In this document: positions 37,911 to 46,378 of the stretch, in pieces
Numbering within the stretch: position 1 is the stretch's first letter
How the letters are laid out: the number at the start of each line of letters is the position of its first letter
Origin: Saccharibacter floricola DSM 15669
GTDB lineage: Bacteria > Pseudomonadota > Alphaproteobacteria > Acetobacterales > Acetobacteraceae
DNA: 64,000 bases
NCBI RefSeq assembly: GCF_000378165.1
Contig: NZ_KB899336.1
Location: 1-64,000, forward strand
Direction: 5' to 3'
Made by a program: the position numbers and the translations under genes
The notes under the pieces: generated by a model
Database searches by the model: none
Told to the model about the DNA's origin: nothing
The model's input: only the letters and a program-made list of their open reading frames with translations

Positions 37911-39462
37911 CTTCAGGCGTCTCGCTCTGAGCTGAAGCGCCATCTGTAGCTGATGCCGATTCGTCACCTTCAAACCAGTGGGCGCGTGCAGCCATAATGA
38001 TTTCATTAGCTTCGTCTTCGCTCAGACGCTCTTTCCCAAGAATCTCAACAAGCTCATCACCTGCCAAGTCAGCCAAATCATCTAAGGTCTTAATGCCTTT
38101 TTCACCAAGTTCTACAAGAATCTTTGGAGAAAAAGCACCCATAGCCACGATATCATCGGTAACACCAAGGGTCTTGCGCTCTTCATCAAGAGCACGCTCA
38201 CGTCCCTCAAGATACTCGTTGGCACGATTCATGAGCTCTTCAGCGACGGTTTCATCAAAACCTTCAATGTCATGAAGCTCATGTGGCTCGGCATAAGCGA
38301 GATCTTCAATCGTGTGATAGCCCTCTGTTACCAGAAGCCCAGCAATCACGTCATCAACGTCTAGATGATCCACAAACAGTGCTGTCCGCTTGCGGAACTC
38401 CTCCTGACGTCGTTCAGATTCTTCAGCTTCAGTGAGAATATCAATATCCCACCGCGTCAGCTGGCTGGCAAGACGCACATTCTGCCCACGCCGGCCAATA
38501 GCCAAAGAAAGCTGCTCATCTGGCACCACCACTTCGACACGTCCGGCATCTTCATCCATCACCACTTTGGAGACTTCAGCTGGTGCCAAAGCGTTCACCA
38601 CAAAGGTTGCTGCTTGTGGGCTCCAAGGGATGATATCAATCTTCTCACCCTGAAGCTCCGCCACAACAGCCTGAACGCGTGACCCGCGCATACCCACACA
38701 AGCACCGACAGGATCAATAGACGTGTCACGAGACAAAACAGCCATCTTTGCACGAGAGCCTGGATCACGTGCGACAGCCTTAATCTCAATAATCCCATCG
38801 TAGATCTCTGGTACTTCTTGAACAAAAAGCTTCGCCAAGAAACCTGGATGAGACCGTGATAGGAAAATCTGCGGGCCGCGTGGCTCATCCCGTACGTCGT
38901 AAATATATGCACGAATACGGTCGGAATTTCTAAAAGACTCGCGAGGGATCAGCTCATCACGGCGTAACAGCCCTTCTGCATGGCCAATTTCAACCATCAG
39001 ATTACCGTATTCCGTCTGCTTGACGGTGCCGTTGACGATCTCGCCCACGCGATCCTTAAACTCATCATACTGGCGCTTACGTTCATATTCACGCACACGC
39101 TGCACGATCACCTGCTTCGCCGTTTGGGCTGCAATACGCCCAAAATCAATCGGCGGAAGCGGGTCAATCAGATGTTCACCTTCTTGAATATCGGACTGGA
39201 ATTTCCGCGCGATATGCAAAGGAATCTGTGTATCTTCATTTTCAACCGTCTCGACCGCTTCAGTCCAACGGCTCAGGCGTACTTCGCCTGTTTTACGGTC
39301 GATCGTAGCACGAATATCTTTTTCATGCCCATATTTAGCCCGCCCAGCCTTCTGGATAGCCTGTTCCATTGCTTCCAGAACCTGCTCGCGCTCAATATTC
39401 TTTTCCCGGCATACTGCATCAGCAACGAGCAGCAGTTCGGGACGGGTAACAGACGTGTCCAT
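37888..39462 (-). CDS. nusA: Transcription termination/antitermination protein NusA
   Basis: 524 residues. Binds RNA polymerase and nascent RNA and modulates pausing, termination and antitermination. Domains in order: NusA N-terminal domain (about 1-130), S1 (NGTVKQTEYGNLMVEIG, about 135-200), KH1 (PVGACVGMRGSRVQAV) and KH2 (LAIGRRGQNVRLAS), then two helix-hairpin-helix acidic repeats in the C-terminal 170 residues and a short Ser/Glu tail. Second gene of the cluster, 37 nt after rimP. NusA itself acts at hairpins such as the one before rimP, so autoregulation is possible. Confidence 0.97.
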   Translation of the reverse strand: MDTSVTRPELLLVADAVCREKNIEREQVLEAMEQAIQKAGRAKYGHEKDIRATIDRKTGEVRLSRWTEAVETVENEDTQIPLHIARKFQSDIQEGEHLIDPLPPIDFGRIAAQTAKQVIVQRVREYERKRQYDEFKDRVGEIVNGTVKQTEYGNLMVEIGHAEGLLRRDELIPRESFRNSDRIRAYIYDVRDEPRGPQIFLSRSHPGFLAKLFVQEVPEIYDGIIEIKAVARDPGSRAKMAVLSRDTSIDPVGACVGMRGSRVQAVVAELQGEKIDIIPWSPQAATFVVNALAPAEVSKVVMDEDAGRVEVVVPDEQLSLAIGRRGQNVRLASQLTRWDIDILTEAEESERRQEEFRKRTALFVDHLDVDDVIAGLLVTEGYHTIEDLAYAEPHELHDIEGFDETVAEELMNRANEYLEGRERALDEERKTLGVTDDIVAMGAFSPKILVELGEKGIKTLDDLADLAGDELVEILGKERLSEDEANEIIMAARAHWFEGDESASATDGASAQSETPEGGESSNV

Positions 39463-39499
39463 TAGATCGGACCTCCAACCAGCATCAGACGGGTCATCA

Positions 39500-40135
39500 T
39501 CAGTTCTTCTTCCCCGGCTTTTTAGGATTTAGTTTTGGCACACGGCCCTTTTTGCCGTTCTTTCCTTCCTCACCCTCTTCTGACGCTTCTGCAAGAGCGG
39601 CACTCGCCTCAATCAGCTCATCAGTCAAAACAAGGCGCGCTTTGCGCATATCCAGTAAAGGAAGAAGCACTTCATCTCCATTATCCAAGCGGATAAGAGC
39701 TGATTGCCCGCGCAGTCCAAGAACCGTCCCAGCAAAACGCTTCCGACCATCTATAGCGACATCCATTTCAAGACGCACCAGATGGCCTGCATAACGCTCC
39801 CAATCCTTAGGGCGCGTCATGGGTCGATCAATTCCAGCAGAGGAGACTTCCAGCATCCAAGCCCCTGGAATCGGGTCGTCTACATCCAAAACAGCCCCAA
39901 CAGCGTGACTGATCTGTTCGCAATCATCAACAGTGATAAGAGCACCGTTACTACGGTCCGCCATGACCTGAACAGTCGGCGTTTCGTGACCGAGAACAGA
40001 GAGGCGCACCAGTTCAAAACCCATATCTTCAAGGGTTGGTGCAATCCGCTCTACAATACGCGTTTCGAGACCGCTTAAGCGTAAAATCCCGTTCGCTGGA
40101 AGCGTTGTGTCAGAAGAATGAGGAGTCTGGTCCAA
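39500..40135 (-). CDS. rimP: Ribosome maturation factor RimP
   Basis: 211 residues. Needed for 30S subunit assembly. The core shows [41 protein letters not shown] and a C-terminal SH3-like part (RFAGTVLGL), followed by a Lys-rich tail rich in KKPGKKN-like sequence. The only start that keeps the conserved N-terminus is a TTG at 40135, which lies inside the T tract of the terminator just upstream and has no Shine-Dalgarno sequence. That makes its translation start unusual. First gene of the nusA-infB cluster. Confidence 0.92.
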   Translation of the reverse strand: MDQTPHSSDTTLPANGILRLSGLETRIVERIAPTLEDMGFELVRLSVLGHETPTVQVMADRSNGALITVDDCEQISHAVGAVLDVDDPIPGAWMLEVSSAGIDRPMTRPKDWERYAGHLVRLEMDVAIDGRKRFAGTVLGLRGQSALIRLDNGDEVLLPLLDMRKARLVLTDELIEASAALAEASEEGEEGKNGKKGRVPKLNPKKPGKKN

Positions 40136-40164
40136 AACAAAAAAGGCGGCCCGTCAGGGCCACC
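40134..40164 (-). terminator. Intrinsic terminator / attenuator directly in front of rimP
   Basis: On the minus strand GGTGGCCC pairs with GGGCCGCC (8 bp including one T-G wobble) around the tetraloop TGAC, followed by TTTTTTGTTTT. The rimP start codon lies at the end of this T tract. No minus-strand gene lies upstream, only the divergent region, so the hairpin must act on the operon's own leader or on a short RNA. The TGA of a small minus-strand ORF (40154-40270) falls in the loop. Confidence 0.75.
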
Positions 40165-40383
40165 CCCCAAAAGAGCGGAAGTGAAAGGAAACGTCTTCTT
40201 GATACGGAAAGCCCTCACAGGATGCAAGTCTTTCCTTCTTTAAGGCTATCACACCGCTCTCACTTTTCACGATTCCACGCTTATTTCCTAAAAATCGTCC
40301 TTTCTGCACTCTAACATTGCATGCCATCATGCGATATTCTCCACCCATCATGGATCGAATGCAGAGGCGGACCATCACTTATC

Positions 40384-41667
40384 ATGCTGACATCGCTTAT
40401 TCCCCGACTCAGTAAAGCCATGCCGCTGATGATGGTAACATTTCTGTTACTTCTTGCCCTTCAGCTTAGCCTAATGCTCCATCTTTCTTGGCGCCTGCTC
40501 GTTCATTGGGCCGCCTTTCTTTTGGATGCTGGGCGCCCTTTATACCTACCACTTGGCGTCGTGACGTTCGCCTTGACGCTCTTGGGCGTTTTTTATGACC
40601 GTTCATCGGACCGTCTGCTCCAGCGTGGGTTACAACGCCGCAAAACAGTAACGACCTCTTTCCTCACTCTTTTCACGCATCGTCGCCACCTTGAGCAAAT
40701 CATGGTGCGTGACCAGCACGAATCGTCCCTTAATGCAGAAGAGCTGGCAACGTCCTTACGCGCCCGTGTGATCGGACAGGACGCAATCTGCACAGATATT
40801 GCCCAGCAGCTTCGCAGGCGCTTAGCGCTCCGTGTGCATGACAAACCTGTTGGGATTTTCCTCTTCGCAGGGCCTGCTGGCAACGGGAAGAAATATCTCG
40901 CCAAGCAGCTCTCCCGCCATATGGATCGGCCTCTTCTCACTCTTGATGTGACCGATCTCTCAAGCCCTTATGCATTATCGCTGCTATGGGGGGCGCCTAA
41001 TACACCCACCGGCGCCGCAACACCGGGCCTTTTGACACGGCAGGTTAAAGCACACCCAACCTCTATTATTGTGCTGGAAGATATTGAGAAAGCACATTCA
41101 GCCGTGCTGAAAAAGCTCCTCACCGCTTGGAATGATGGCGCTCTTCAAGACAACGCCACGCATGAAACATTTTCGATCAAACGGTGTATTTTCATCCTCA
41201 CCTCTACTGTTGCAGCACAAGACCTCTCCCATTGTGCAGAACCCTCTGCACCCGATACGGAGCGCAGACGCAGTGATGCCGTTGCCCTTCTGCGCCGGGC
41301 GGATTTCCCAGCGGATATCCTCAACCGTCTTGACCGTCTCTTCCTCTTCCGCCCGCTGAGCGATCGCGATATGGCACGCGTTGCTGCTTTGGAAATGGAA
41401 CAGATGGTCGAAGGATATGGCCTTCGCCTCCCTCCTGGTGGGGTGGACCCCACACCATTGCAACGCGTGATCACGCTCAATAAGGAACGTCACGTTATCA
41501 GCACGGTACGCGATCTGTTGCGTTTCGTTGAAGATATGATCAGTGATGGGCTGATTGCGGCTCAACAGCAAGGCAAACGCCGCGTTAAACTCACCTTCCA
41601 TGATGGACGAATTATCGTGGAAAGTGATGACACCCACGATACACGCCTTGGCCAAACGAGCTTATAA
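40384..41667 (+). CDS. Membrane-anchored ClpB-D2-like AAA+ protein with divergent active site
   Basis: 427 residues from the ATG at 40384. Two membrane segments (about 14-47 and 53-71) precede a cytosolic AAA+ module that aligns with the second ATPase domain of ClpB/ClpA (starting ARVIGQD, residue 128) and its C-terminal small domain. Walker A is GPAGNGKK (163-170). Walker B reads IIVLEDIEKAH: the usual Asp-Glu is swapped to Glu-Asp. Sensor 1 Asn is Thr (LTST), and the pore-loop aromatic of GYVGY is missing (GAPNTPTG). The Arg finger in LNRLD is kept. It may bind nucleotide but is unlikely to thread substrates like ClpB. Ten bases separate it from the next gene. Confidence 0.8.
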   Translation: MLTSLIPRLSKAMPLMMVTFLLLLALQLSLMLHLSWRLLVHWAAFLLDAGRPLYLPLGVVTFALTLLGVFYDRSSDRLLQRGLQRRKTVTTSFLTLFTHRRHLEQIMVRDQHESSLNAEELATSLRARVIGQDAICTDIAQQLRRRLALRVHDKPVGIFLFAGPAGNGKKYLAKQLSRHMDRPLLTLDVTDLSSPYALSLLWGAPNTPTGAATPGLLTRQVKAHPTSIIVLEDIEKAHSAVLKKLLTAWNDGALQDNATHETFSIKRCIFILTSTVAAQDLSHCAEPSAPDTERRRSDAVALLRRADFPADILNRLDRLFLFRPLSDRDMARVAALEMEQMVEGYGLRLPPGGVDPTPLQRVITLNKERHVISTVRDLLRFVEDMISDGLIAAQQQGKRRVKLTFHDGRIIVESDDTHDTRLGQTSL

Positions 41668-41677
41668 GGATCAGAGT

Positions 41678-42598
41678 ATGATGACCTCCCTCTATCACCT
41701 CTGGCATCGTGCTGGCCTTTGGCGTGCTTGCCTCATCATCAGCGCGCTCTCTTTAACGATGGCGGTTTTTCTGCCAACTGCCTCCTTAAAACACCTCGCC
41801 CCCTGGCTACCCGGCAAAGCGCCGCCTCTCCTTACCCCACCCAAAGACACAACACACCCACATCCCCCCGAGGGAGGTGGTGACACTGAAGGCGGCAAGG
41901 TCGCTTATTTAGACCCGTCACAAAGCGTGTCTGACCGTGCGCCATTAGCTGGACATGTCTTTCCGTTACCTGAAGGACAGTGGCACCCCGTACTTGCCGC
42001 ACAAACCAACGATCGTGCAGCGTTCTCTTTCCTCGCCCTCATTCGCACTGATCATGGCGCCGTCACGGGTTTTATTACCCTTCAAACCAACCAAAATCCT
42101 GTGCCTGCAGAGTTAGTCGAAAGTCTTCTTACGCCATGCCATGATGACCGCAATTACACGAACCTCAACCAAGAGGCACCCGATATGGCCGATTGTGTGT
42201 ATGTCGCCAATGCCGTGCTGGAAAAAGGAATGGTCAGTAATAATCCGCTGATTGCTGAAGCCGTCGCGCATGTTCAACAGCTCGGCTTTCCGCTCCCCCC
42301 TCTCATGATCGTAACGGGATGGCGTCATATTAGTGCCGCCAAAAACGGACTTGCCCAAACAGCCACTGAAGATGTCTTGCTCTCACCTTTAGACCGCGAA
42401 ACGCATCAAATGCTCGCTCCACCTGATGTTTGGAGCAAAGAGACGATCGCCGCCAATCCAGTCGCTGAAGAATTCATCAATAAAATCCTTCATTGGGCGC
42501 CTTATTGGCAGAAAGGACTGCTTCAAGCCTTCATCGACCCTAAGAGCATTGAGTTCCTGCCCGTTGAAGCCACCCGTGACCCGATGGCCCCTCAATGA
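41678..42598 (+). CDS. Single-pass membrane protein of unknown function, partner of AAA+ protein
   Basis: 306 residues: one N-terminal membrane segment (about 17-35), a Pro/Gly-rich linker (PPKDTTHPHPPEGGG), then a predicted periplasmic domain of about 240 residues with two cysteines (TPCHDD and MADCVYV) that could form a disulfide. I recognise no family. AAGGA stands 6-7 bases before the ATGATG start. It follows the AAA+ gene by ten bases and its end overlaps the convergent ABC transporter gene by 7 nt. A joint membrane complex with the AAA+ protein is inferred from the coupling and topology alone. Confidence 0.75.
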   Translation: MMTSLYHLWHRAGLWRACLIISALSLTMAVFLPTASLKHLAPWLPGKAPPLLTPPKDTTHPHPPEGGGDTEGGKVAYLDPSQSVSDRAPLAGHVFPLPEGQWHPVLAAQTNDRAAFSFLALIRTDHGAVTGFITLQTNQNPVPAELVESLLTPCHDDRNYTNLNQEAPDMADCVYVANAVLEKGMVSNNPLIAEAVAHVQQLGFPLPPLMIVTGWRHISAAKNGLAQTATEDVLLSPLDRETHQMLAPPDVWSKETIAANPVAEEFINKILHWAPYWQKGLLQAFIDPKSIEFLPVEATRDPMAPQ

Positions 42599-44166
42599 TG
42601 CCCTTGGCCGACCACGCGACCAAGGCGCTTTTCGGCCATACGCGCAAGGCGGACAAAGGGGAGGCCAATCAATAAATAAGCCAGTCCCACCATTAAGCCC
42701 GTCCCCACATAATCGTAATATGTGGAGGAAAGGCGAATATAAGTCTGGCTTAGCTCTGTCAGCGTAATAACAGAGACCAATGAGCTATCTTTAATAAGCG
42801 CGATAAAGTCATTGGTCATCACGGGCACAACGGTACGAAAGGCTTGCGGCACGACGACCAAGCGCAGCGCCTGAAAATGTGTCATATTAAGCGCGATCGC
42901 TGCTTCCATCTGGCCACGTGGAACAGACAGCAAGCCGGCACGATAATTTTCAGCCTCATAGGCCGCATAATTAAAGCCCAACGACAGCACCCCTGCAACA
43001 AGAGGGGATAAACGAATCCCAAAAGCGGGAAGCCCATAGAAAATAAACAGTACTTGGATCAATAGCGGTGTACCACGCACAATTTCCACGTAAGTACCGC
43101 ACAGAATCTTGATAGAAATTGCCCCATAATGCCGCCCCAAAGCGAGAACGACCCCCATGGCAACCGCTAAAATCATCGCCAAAGCCGAAACCGCTAGGGT
43201 CATCACCGCGCCTTGGCCAATCAGAGGAATGAACCTTACATAGCGATACATGATCGCATGAAAAGAGCTCCCCGACATACTCTCCATGGTACGGCGGTAG
43301 TCTTCCCATGCCTGGGGCTTAATATCGAGCGTCGTTTTATCGCCCGTATAGGCCGCCATTTGCGGCGTCCATAAGTTCCAACGCGCTAAAATGCGGTGCA
43401 ACGTCCCATCATGTTGCAACGTGGTCAGAGCATGATCCACCGCGTCGCGCAATGCCGGATTGTCTTTTGGGAATGCAATGCCATAAGCGACCGTTCCAAT
43501 CGGCGGCCCCACAAGCTTCATGTCATCTGAACCGTAATAATGAGCAATCGGCTCATCAATCAGAACCGCATCCAAACGGCCATTTTTTAGGTCTGAAAAA
43601 AGGTTTGTTTCTTCATCATAGGAACGAACGAACACGTTGTTTTGCTGTAATAAAAGACGCTCTGCTGCTGTATTTTTGATCGTCCCCACTGCATGGCCAT
43701 TAAGAGCGGCAAGGCTCTCCAACCCCTGCTGATCACGCCGCACCATGATACGATCAGATGTCACATAATAAGGATGGCTAAACAGCACCGCTTCCTTATG
43801 CTCCGGCGTCATCTCAATGCCATCAATCACCATGGCATAGAGCCCACGAGACAATCCGGGGATAAGGCCGTCCCATCCATTTTGGATAAAGCGGGAATGG
43901 CGATGCACATGCTGGGCAATAGCGCCCATCAGCTCATATTCAAATCCCGTAACACGTCCCTCTTGAGCGGGGTCATGAAACACGTAAGGGACATTCGCTT
44001 CCCCATCTGACGCCCAAGGAAGGTCATGCTCATTTTGCGCTCCGGGCACCACTAAGGCCGAGCTTGCTTGAGCAGGACGTGATGTCAGTACAGACGCAGC
44101 ACTGCCGAGCACCAGCAGACCACACACGATGAACCGCCCTAAAGCGCGCGCTATTGTTGGGGTCAT
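42592..44166 (-). CDS. Amino-acid ABC transporter: fused substrate-binding protein and permease
   Basis: 524 residues. After a signal/anchor segment (about 12-35) comes a type 3 solute-binding domain (about 50-290: GFEYELMGAIAQHV, GLYAMVIDGIEMTPE, GIAFPKDNPALRDAV), then a HisM/GlnP-type permease domain with about five membrane segments (from residue 310) and the EAA loop around EAAIALNMTHFQALRLVVVPQA (shown in part: ALNMTHFQALRLVVVPQA). The binding protein is thus tethered to the channel, as in the GlnPQ type. Likely substrate is a polar or basic amino acid. The ATG overlaps the TGA of the ATPase gene (ATGA). Confidence 0.92.
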   Translation of the reverse strand: MTPTIARALGRFIVCGLLVLGSAASVLTSRPAQASSALVVPGAQNEHDLPWASDGEANVPYVFHDPAQEGRVTGFEYELMGAIAQHVHRHSRFIQNGWDGLIPGLSRGLYAMVIDGIEMTPEHKEAVLFSHPYYVTSDRIMVRRDQQGLESLAALNGHAVGTIKNTAAERLLLQQNNVFVRSYDEETNLFSDLKNGRLDAVLIDEPIAHYYGSDDMKLVGPPIGTVAYGIAFPKDNPALRDAVDHALTTLQHDGTLHRILARWNLWTPQMAAYTGDKTTLDIKPQAWEDYRRTMESMSGSSFHAIMYRYVRFIPLIGQGAVMTLAVSALAMILAVAMGVVLALGRHYGAISIKILCGTYVEIVRGTPLLIQVLFIFYGLPAFGIRLSPLVAGVLSLGFNYAAYEAENYRAGLLSVPRGQMEAAIALNMTHFQALRLVVVPQAFRTVVPVMTNDFIALIKDSSLVSVITLTELSQTYIRLSSTYYDYVGTGLMVGLAYLLIGLPFVRLARMAEKRLGRVVGQGHH

Positions 44167-44912
44167 GACAGCAATGTCCGTAGAAAGCGTCTTGTACGGG
44201 CCTCGCGTGGATTAGCAAACATCACGTCCGGATCACCACTTTCCACAATTTGCCCTTCTTCCAAATACAGCACCCGGTCTGACGCAGCGCGCGCAAAGCG
44301 CATATCATGCGTTACAACCAACTGTGTCATGCCCTCCTCATCAAGAGCGCGCATGACGGAAAGCACTTCCTCAGAAAGCTCCGGATCCAAAGCTGACGTT
44401 GGCTCGTCATACAGCATCACGGAAGGGCGCATGGCCAAAGCCCTCGCAATCGCCGCACGCTGCTTCTGCCCGCCAGACAGCCGGTCTGGATAACGATCTT
44501 TCACCGCCCCAAGCCCTACCTTCTTTAGCAGCTCACATGCGATACGACGTGCCGCCTCATGATCCATCTTTTTCACATGAACCGGGGCCATCATGACATT
44601 GTCCAACACGGAGCGATGGGGAAAAAGATTAAAGGACTGAAAAACCATCCCAACATGAGCCCGCAACCGATGGGCCTGCGCTTCATCGCGCCGGTGCCAA
44701 TGACGCGGACTGGTCAACTCCACATCTTCAATACGCACATTCCCCGCATCGGGATGTTCTAAAAAATTGAGACAACGCAAAAAAGTCGATTTACCGCAGC
44801 CAGAAGGGCCAATGATGGAAATCAACTCGCCACGTTCAACCTCTAGGGAGATTCCACGTAATATGTCATTATCACCAAAGGACTTTCGTATATCCTTTGC
44901 TTGGAGCACCAT
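44163..44912 (-). CDS. Amino-acid ABC transporter ATP-binding protein (GlnQ/HisP type)
   Basis: 249 residues. Walker A GPSGCGKSTFLRCLN (about 36-50), Q loop VFQSFNLFPH, signature LSGGQKQRAAIARAL, Walker B VMLYDEPTSALDP and the H-switch VVTHDMRFAR. FNLFPHRSVLDNVMMAPV is characteristic of the polar amino-acid uptake subfamily. It energises the fused binding-protein/permease encoded immediately downstream, giving a complete importer in two genes. Confidence 0.95.
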   Translation of the reverse strand: MVLQAKDIRKSFGDNDILRGISLEVERGELISIIGPSGCGKSTFLRCLNFLEHPDAGNVRIEDVELTSPRHWHRRDEAQAHRLRAHVGMVFQSFNLFPHRSVLDNVMMAPVHVKKMDHEAARRIACELLKKVGLGAVKDRYPDRLSGGQKQRAAIARALAMRPSVMLYDEPTSALDPELSEEVLSVMRALDEEGMTQLVVTHDMRFARAASDRVLYLEEGQIVESGDPDVMFANPREARTRRFLRTLLS

Positions 44913-44974
44913 ATCTGTCAGTTCTGGCTTTCCTTCTCACCGCACGATAAAGCACACGACCCACAGGGCCTCTA

Positions 44975-45042
44975 TGGTGATATTCCCATAACGATATTCA
45001 CCACCCTACGCATAGCCTTCTTTTAAAGAAGAAGGCTTTTTT
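44975..45042 (+). terminator. Two hairpins ending in a strong intrinsic terminator upstream of ccmA
   Basis: Hairpin 1 pairs TGGTGATAT (44975-44983) with ATATTCACCA (44994-45003), one bulged T. Hairpin 2 pairs AGCCTTCTT (45014-45022) with AAGAAGGCT (45029-45037) around TTAAAG and is followed by a run of five more T, a textbook plus-strand terminator. No plus-strand gene lies upstream, so it ends either a small RNA or an attenuated leader. On the minus strand no T run follows. Confidence 0.75.
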
Positions 45043-45074
45043 CTCCTTATAGCTCAGACCTCTATAACATACTT

Positions 45075-45674
45075 ATGATCCCACCCCCTCTTCTATCACT
45101 TAAGAATATTTGCGTCTCACGCGGGGAAAGAACCGTCCTTCATAATATTTCTCTTACCTTATGTAGCGGAGAAGCTCTCCTCGTGACAGGAGAGAATGGC
45201 TCTGGAAAATCAACATTACTCCGCGCTATTGCCGGACTATGCCCTCTTGATAAAGGGTCTATAGACACTCCCACAGCCATCGGCTGGTTGAGCCATCACA
45301 ATGCTCTCAAACTTTCCTTAACAGTCTACGAAAATCTCACGCTGTTTTCCTCTCCCCCTCAAGCCCAACTCACCGATGCCCTGTGCGCTCTCGGTTTGGA
45401 AAAATTGCGTGATACACCCACACGCCATCTTTCCGCTGGACAACAACGCCGAGTAGCTTTCGCAAGGCTATTGCTGAATCCCGCCTCCCTTTGGCTGCTC
45501 GATGAACCAACAACGAGTATGGATGGCACCCATATCACCCAAGTCGAATCACTTATCCAAAGCCATTGCCAACAAGGGGGAGCCGCCTTGGTCATCTCTC
45601 ATACCCCTCTCTGCCTCCCTACTGGCAAAACACTCACACTGACGCCCCATCAATCCGAGGAGTTCTGTTGGTGA
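45075..45674 (+). CDS. ccmA: Haem exporter ATP-binding protein CcmA (cytochrome c maturation)
   Basis: 199 residues, the usual short CcmA length. Walker A GENGSGKSTLLRAIAG (about 37-52), signature LSAGQQRRVAFARLLL and Walker B LWLLDEPTTSMD. Together with CcmB it drives release of haem-loaded CcmE in system I cytochrome c assembly at the inner membrane. There is no Shine-Dalgarno before the ATG; a TATAAC at 45063-45068 lies seven bases ahead, so the mRNA may be leaderless. The stop overlaps the ccmB start (GTGA). The remaining ccm genes are not in this window. Confidence 0.9.
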   Translation: MIPPPLLSLKNICVSRGERTVLHNISLTLCSGEALLVTGENGSGKSTLLRAIAGLCPLDKGSIDTPTAIGWLSHHNALKLSLTVYENLTLFSSPPQAQLTDALCALGLEKLRDTPTRHLSAGQQRRVAFARLLLNPASLWLLDEPTTSMDGTHITQVESLIQSHCQQGGAALVISHTPLCLPTGKTLTLTPHQSEEFCW

Positions 45675-46339
45675 GCCCCCATGTCATCACTATGCTCAAA
45701 AGAGAACTGCTGCTCGCACGCCGCAGCGGTGCTGACACGCTGAGCTCTGTGCTCTTTTTCCTCTTATCTGGCTGTTTGTTTCCCCTCGCCTTAGGCCCAT
45801 CCCCCCTTCTGCTGCACCATATGGGGCCAGGGATCATTTGGGTCTGTGCCCTGCTGGCAAGTCTACTGCCTCTTGAAAAGCTCTTCACAGCTGATTTTGA
45901 GGATGGATCTCTTGATCTTTTGATGATGAGCTCTGTGCCAACGTCCATGATTGCGCTGAGTAAGATGATCACACATTGGCTCACAAGCGGGCTTCCTGTC
46001 TTACTCAGCAGCCTTCTGCTCGGCGTGATGTTTCACCTCTCCACACAAGAGCTTTTTATCCTGCTTATTAGCCTCGCCCTCGGCAGTCTAACCTTTTCCC
46101 TCATTGGCGGTATGGTTGCAGCAATGATGCTTGGAGCACGCCGGGCCGGGGCTCTACTGCCACTGCTCGTGCTTCCCTTAAGCACGCCCTCTCTCATTTT
46201 CGGCGCGGCAAGCTCATATTCTGTTCAACTAGGAAACTCAATATCAGCAGGATTAAGCCTTCTTGGAGGGGTCTTTTTGGCCGCTCTCGCCCTCTGCCCC
46301 CTTGCGGCAGGTTTAGGGCTGCGGGAAGCATGCCGCTAA
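45671..46339 (+). CDS. ccmB: Haem exporter membrane subunit CcmB
   Basis: 222 residues with six predicted membrane segments. The family start, MLKRELLLARRSGADTLSSV, and the loop LFTADFEDGSLDLLMMSSVP are typical of CcmB. It begins with GTG that overlaps the ccmA stop by four bases (GTGA), so the two are translationally coupled. It forms the membrane part of the CcmABC complex. The CDS ends just before a terminator shared with accC. Confidence 0.9.
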   Translation: MSPHVITMLKRELLLARRSGADTLSSVLFFLLSGCLFPLALGPSPLLLHHMGPGIIWVCALLASLLPLEKLFTADFEDGSLDLLMMSSVPTSMIALSKMITHWLTSGLPVLLSSLLLGVMFHLSTQELFILLISLALGSLTFSLIGGMVAAMMLGARRAGALLPLLVLPLSTPSLIFGAASSYSVQLGNSISAGLSLLGGVFLAALALCPLAAGLGLREACR

Positions 46340-46340
46340 G

Positions 46341-46372
46341 AAAAAAGGCCGCCCTATAAAAGAGCGGCCTTT
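46341..46372. terminator. Terminator between convergent ccmB and accC
   Basis: AAAGGCCGC pairs with GCGGCCTTT (9 bp, 11-nt loop). On the minus strand the stem ends in six T, so it is a good terminator for accC; on the plus strand the tail is only TTT then G. Confidence 0.85.
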
Positions 46373-46378
46373 GAGCTG

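Noticed and set aside
37911-38006. Extended N-terminus of YlxR up to 38006
   Set aside because: It would overlap nusA by 119 nt, and the extra residues are not part of the YlxR domain. The GTG at 37910 was preferred.
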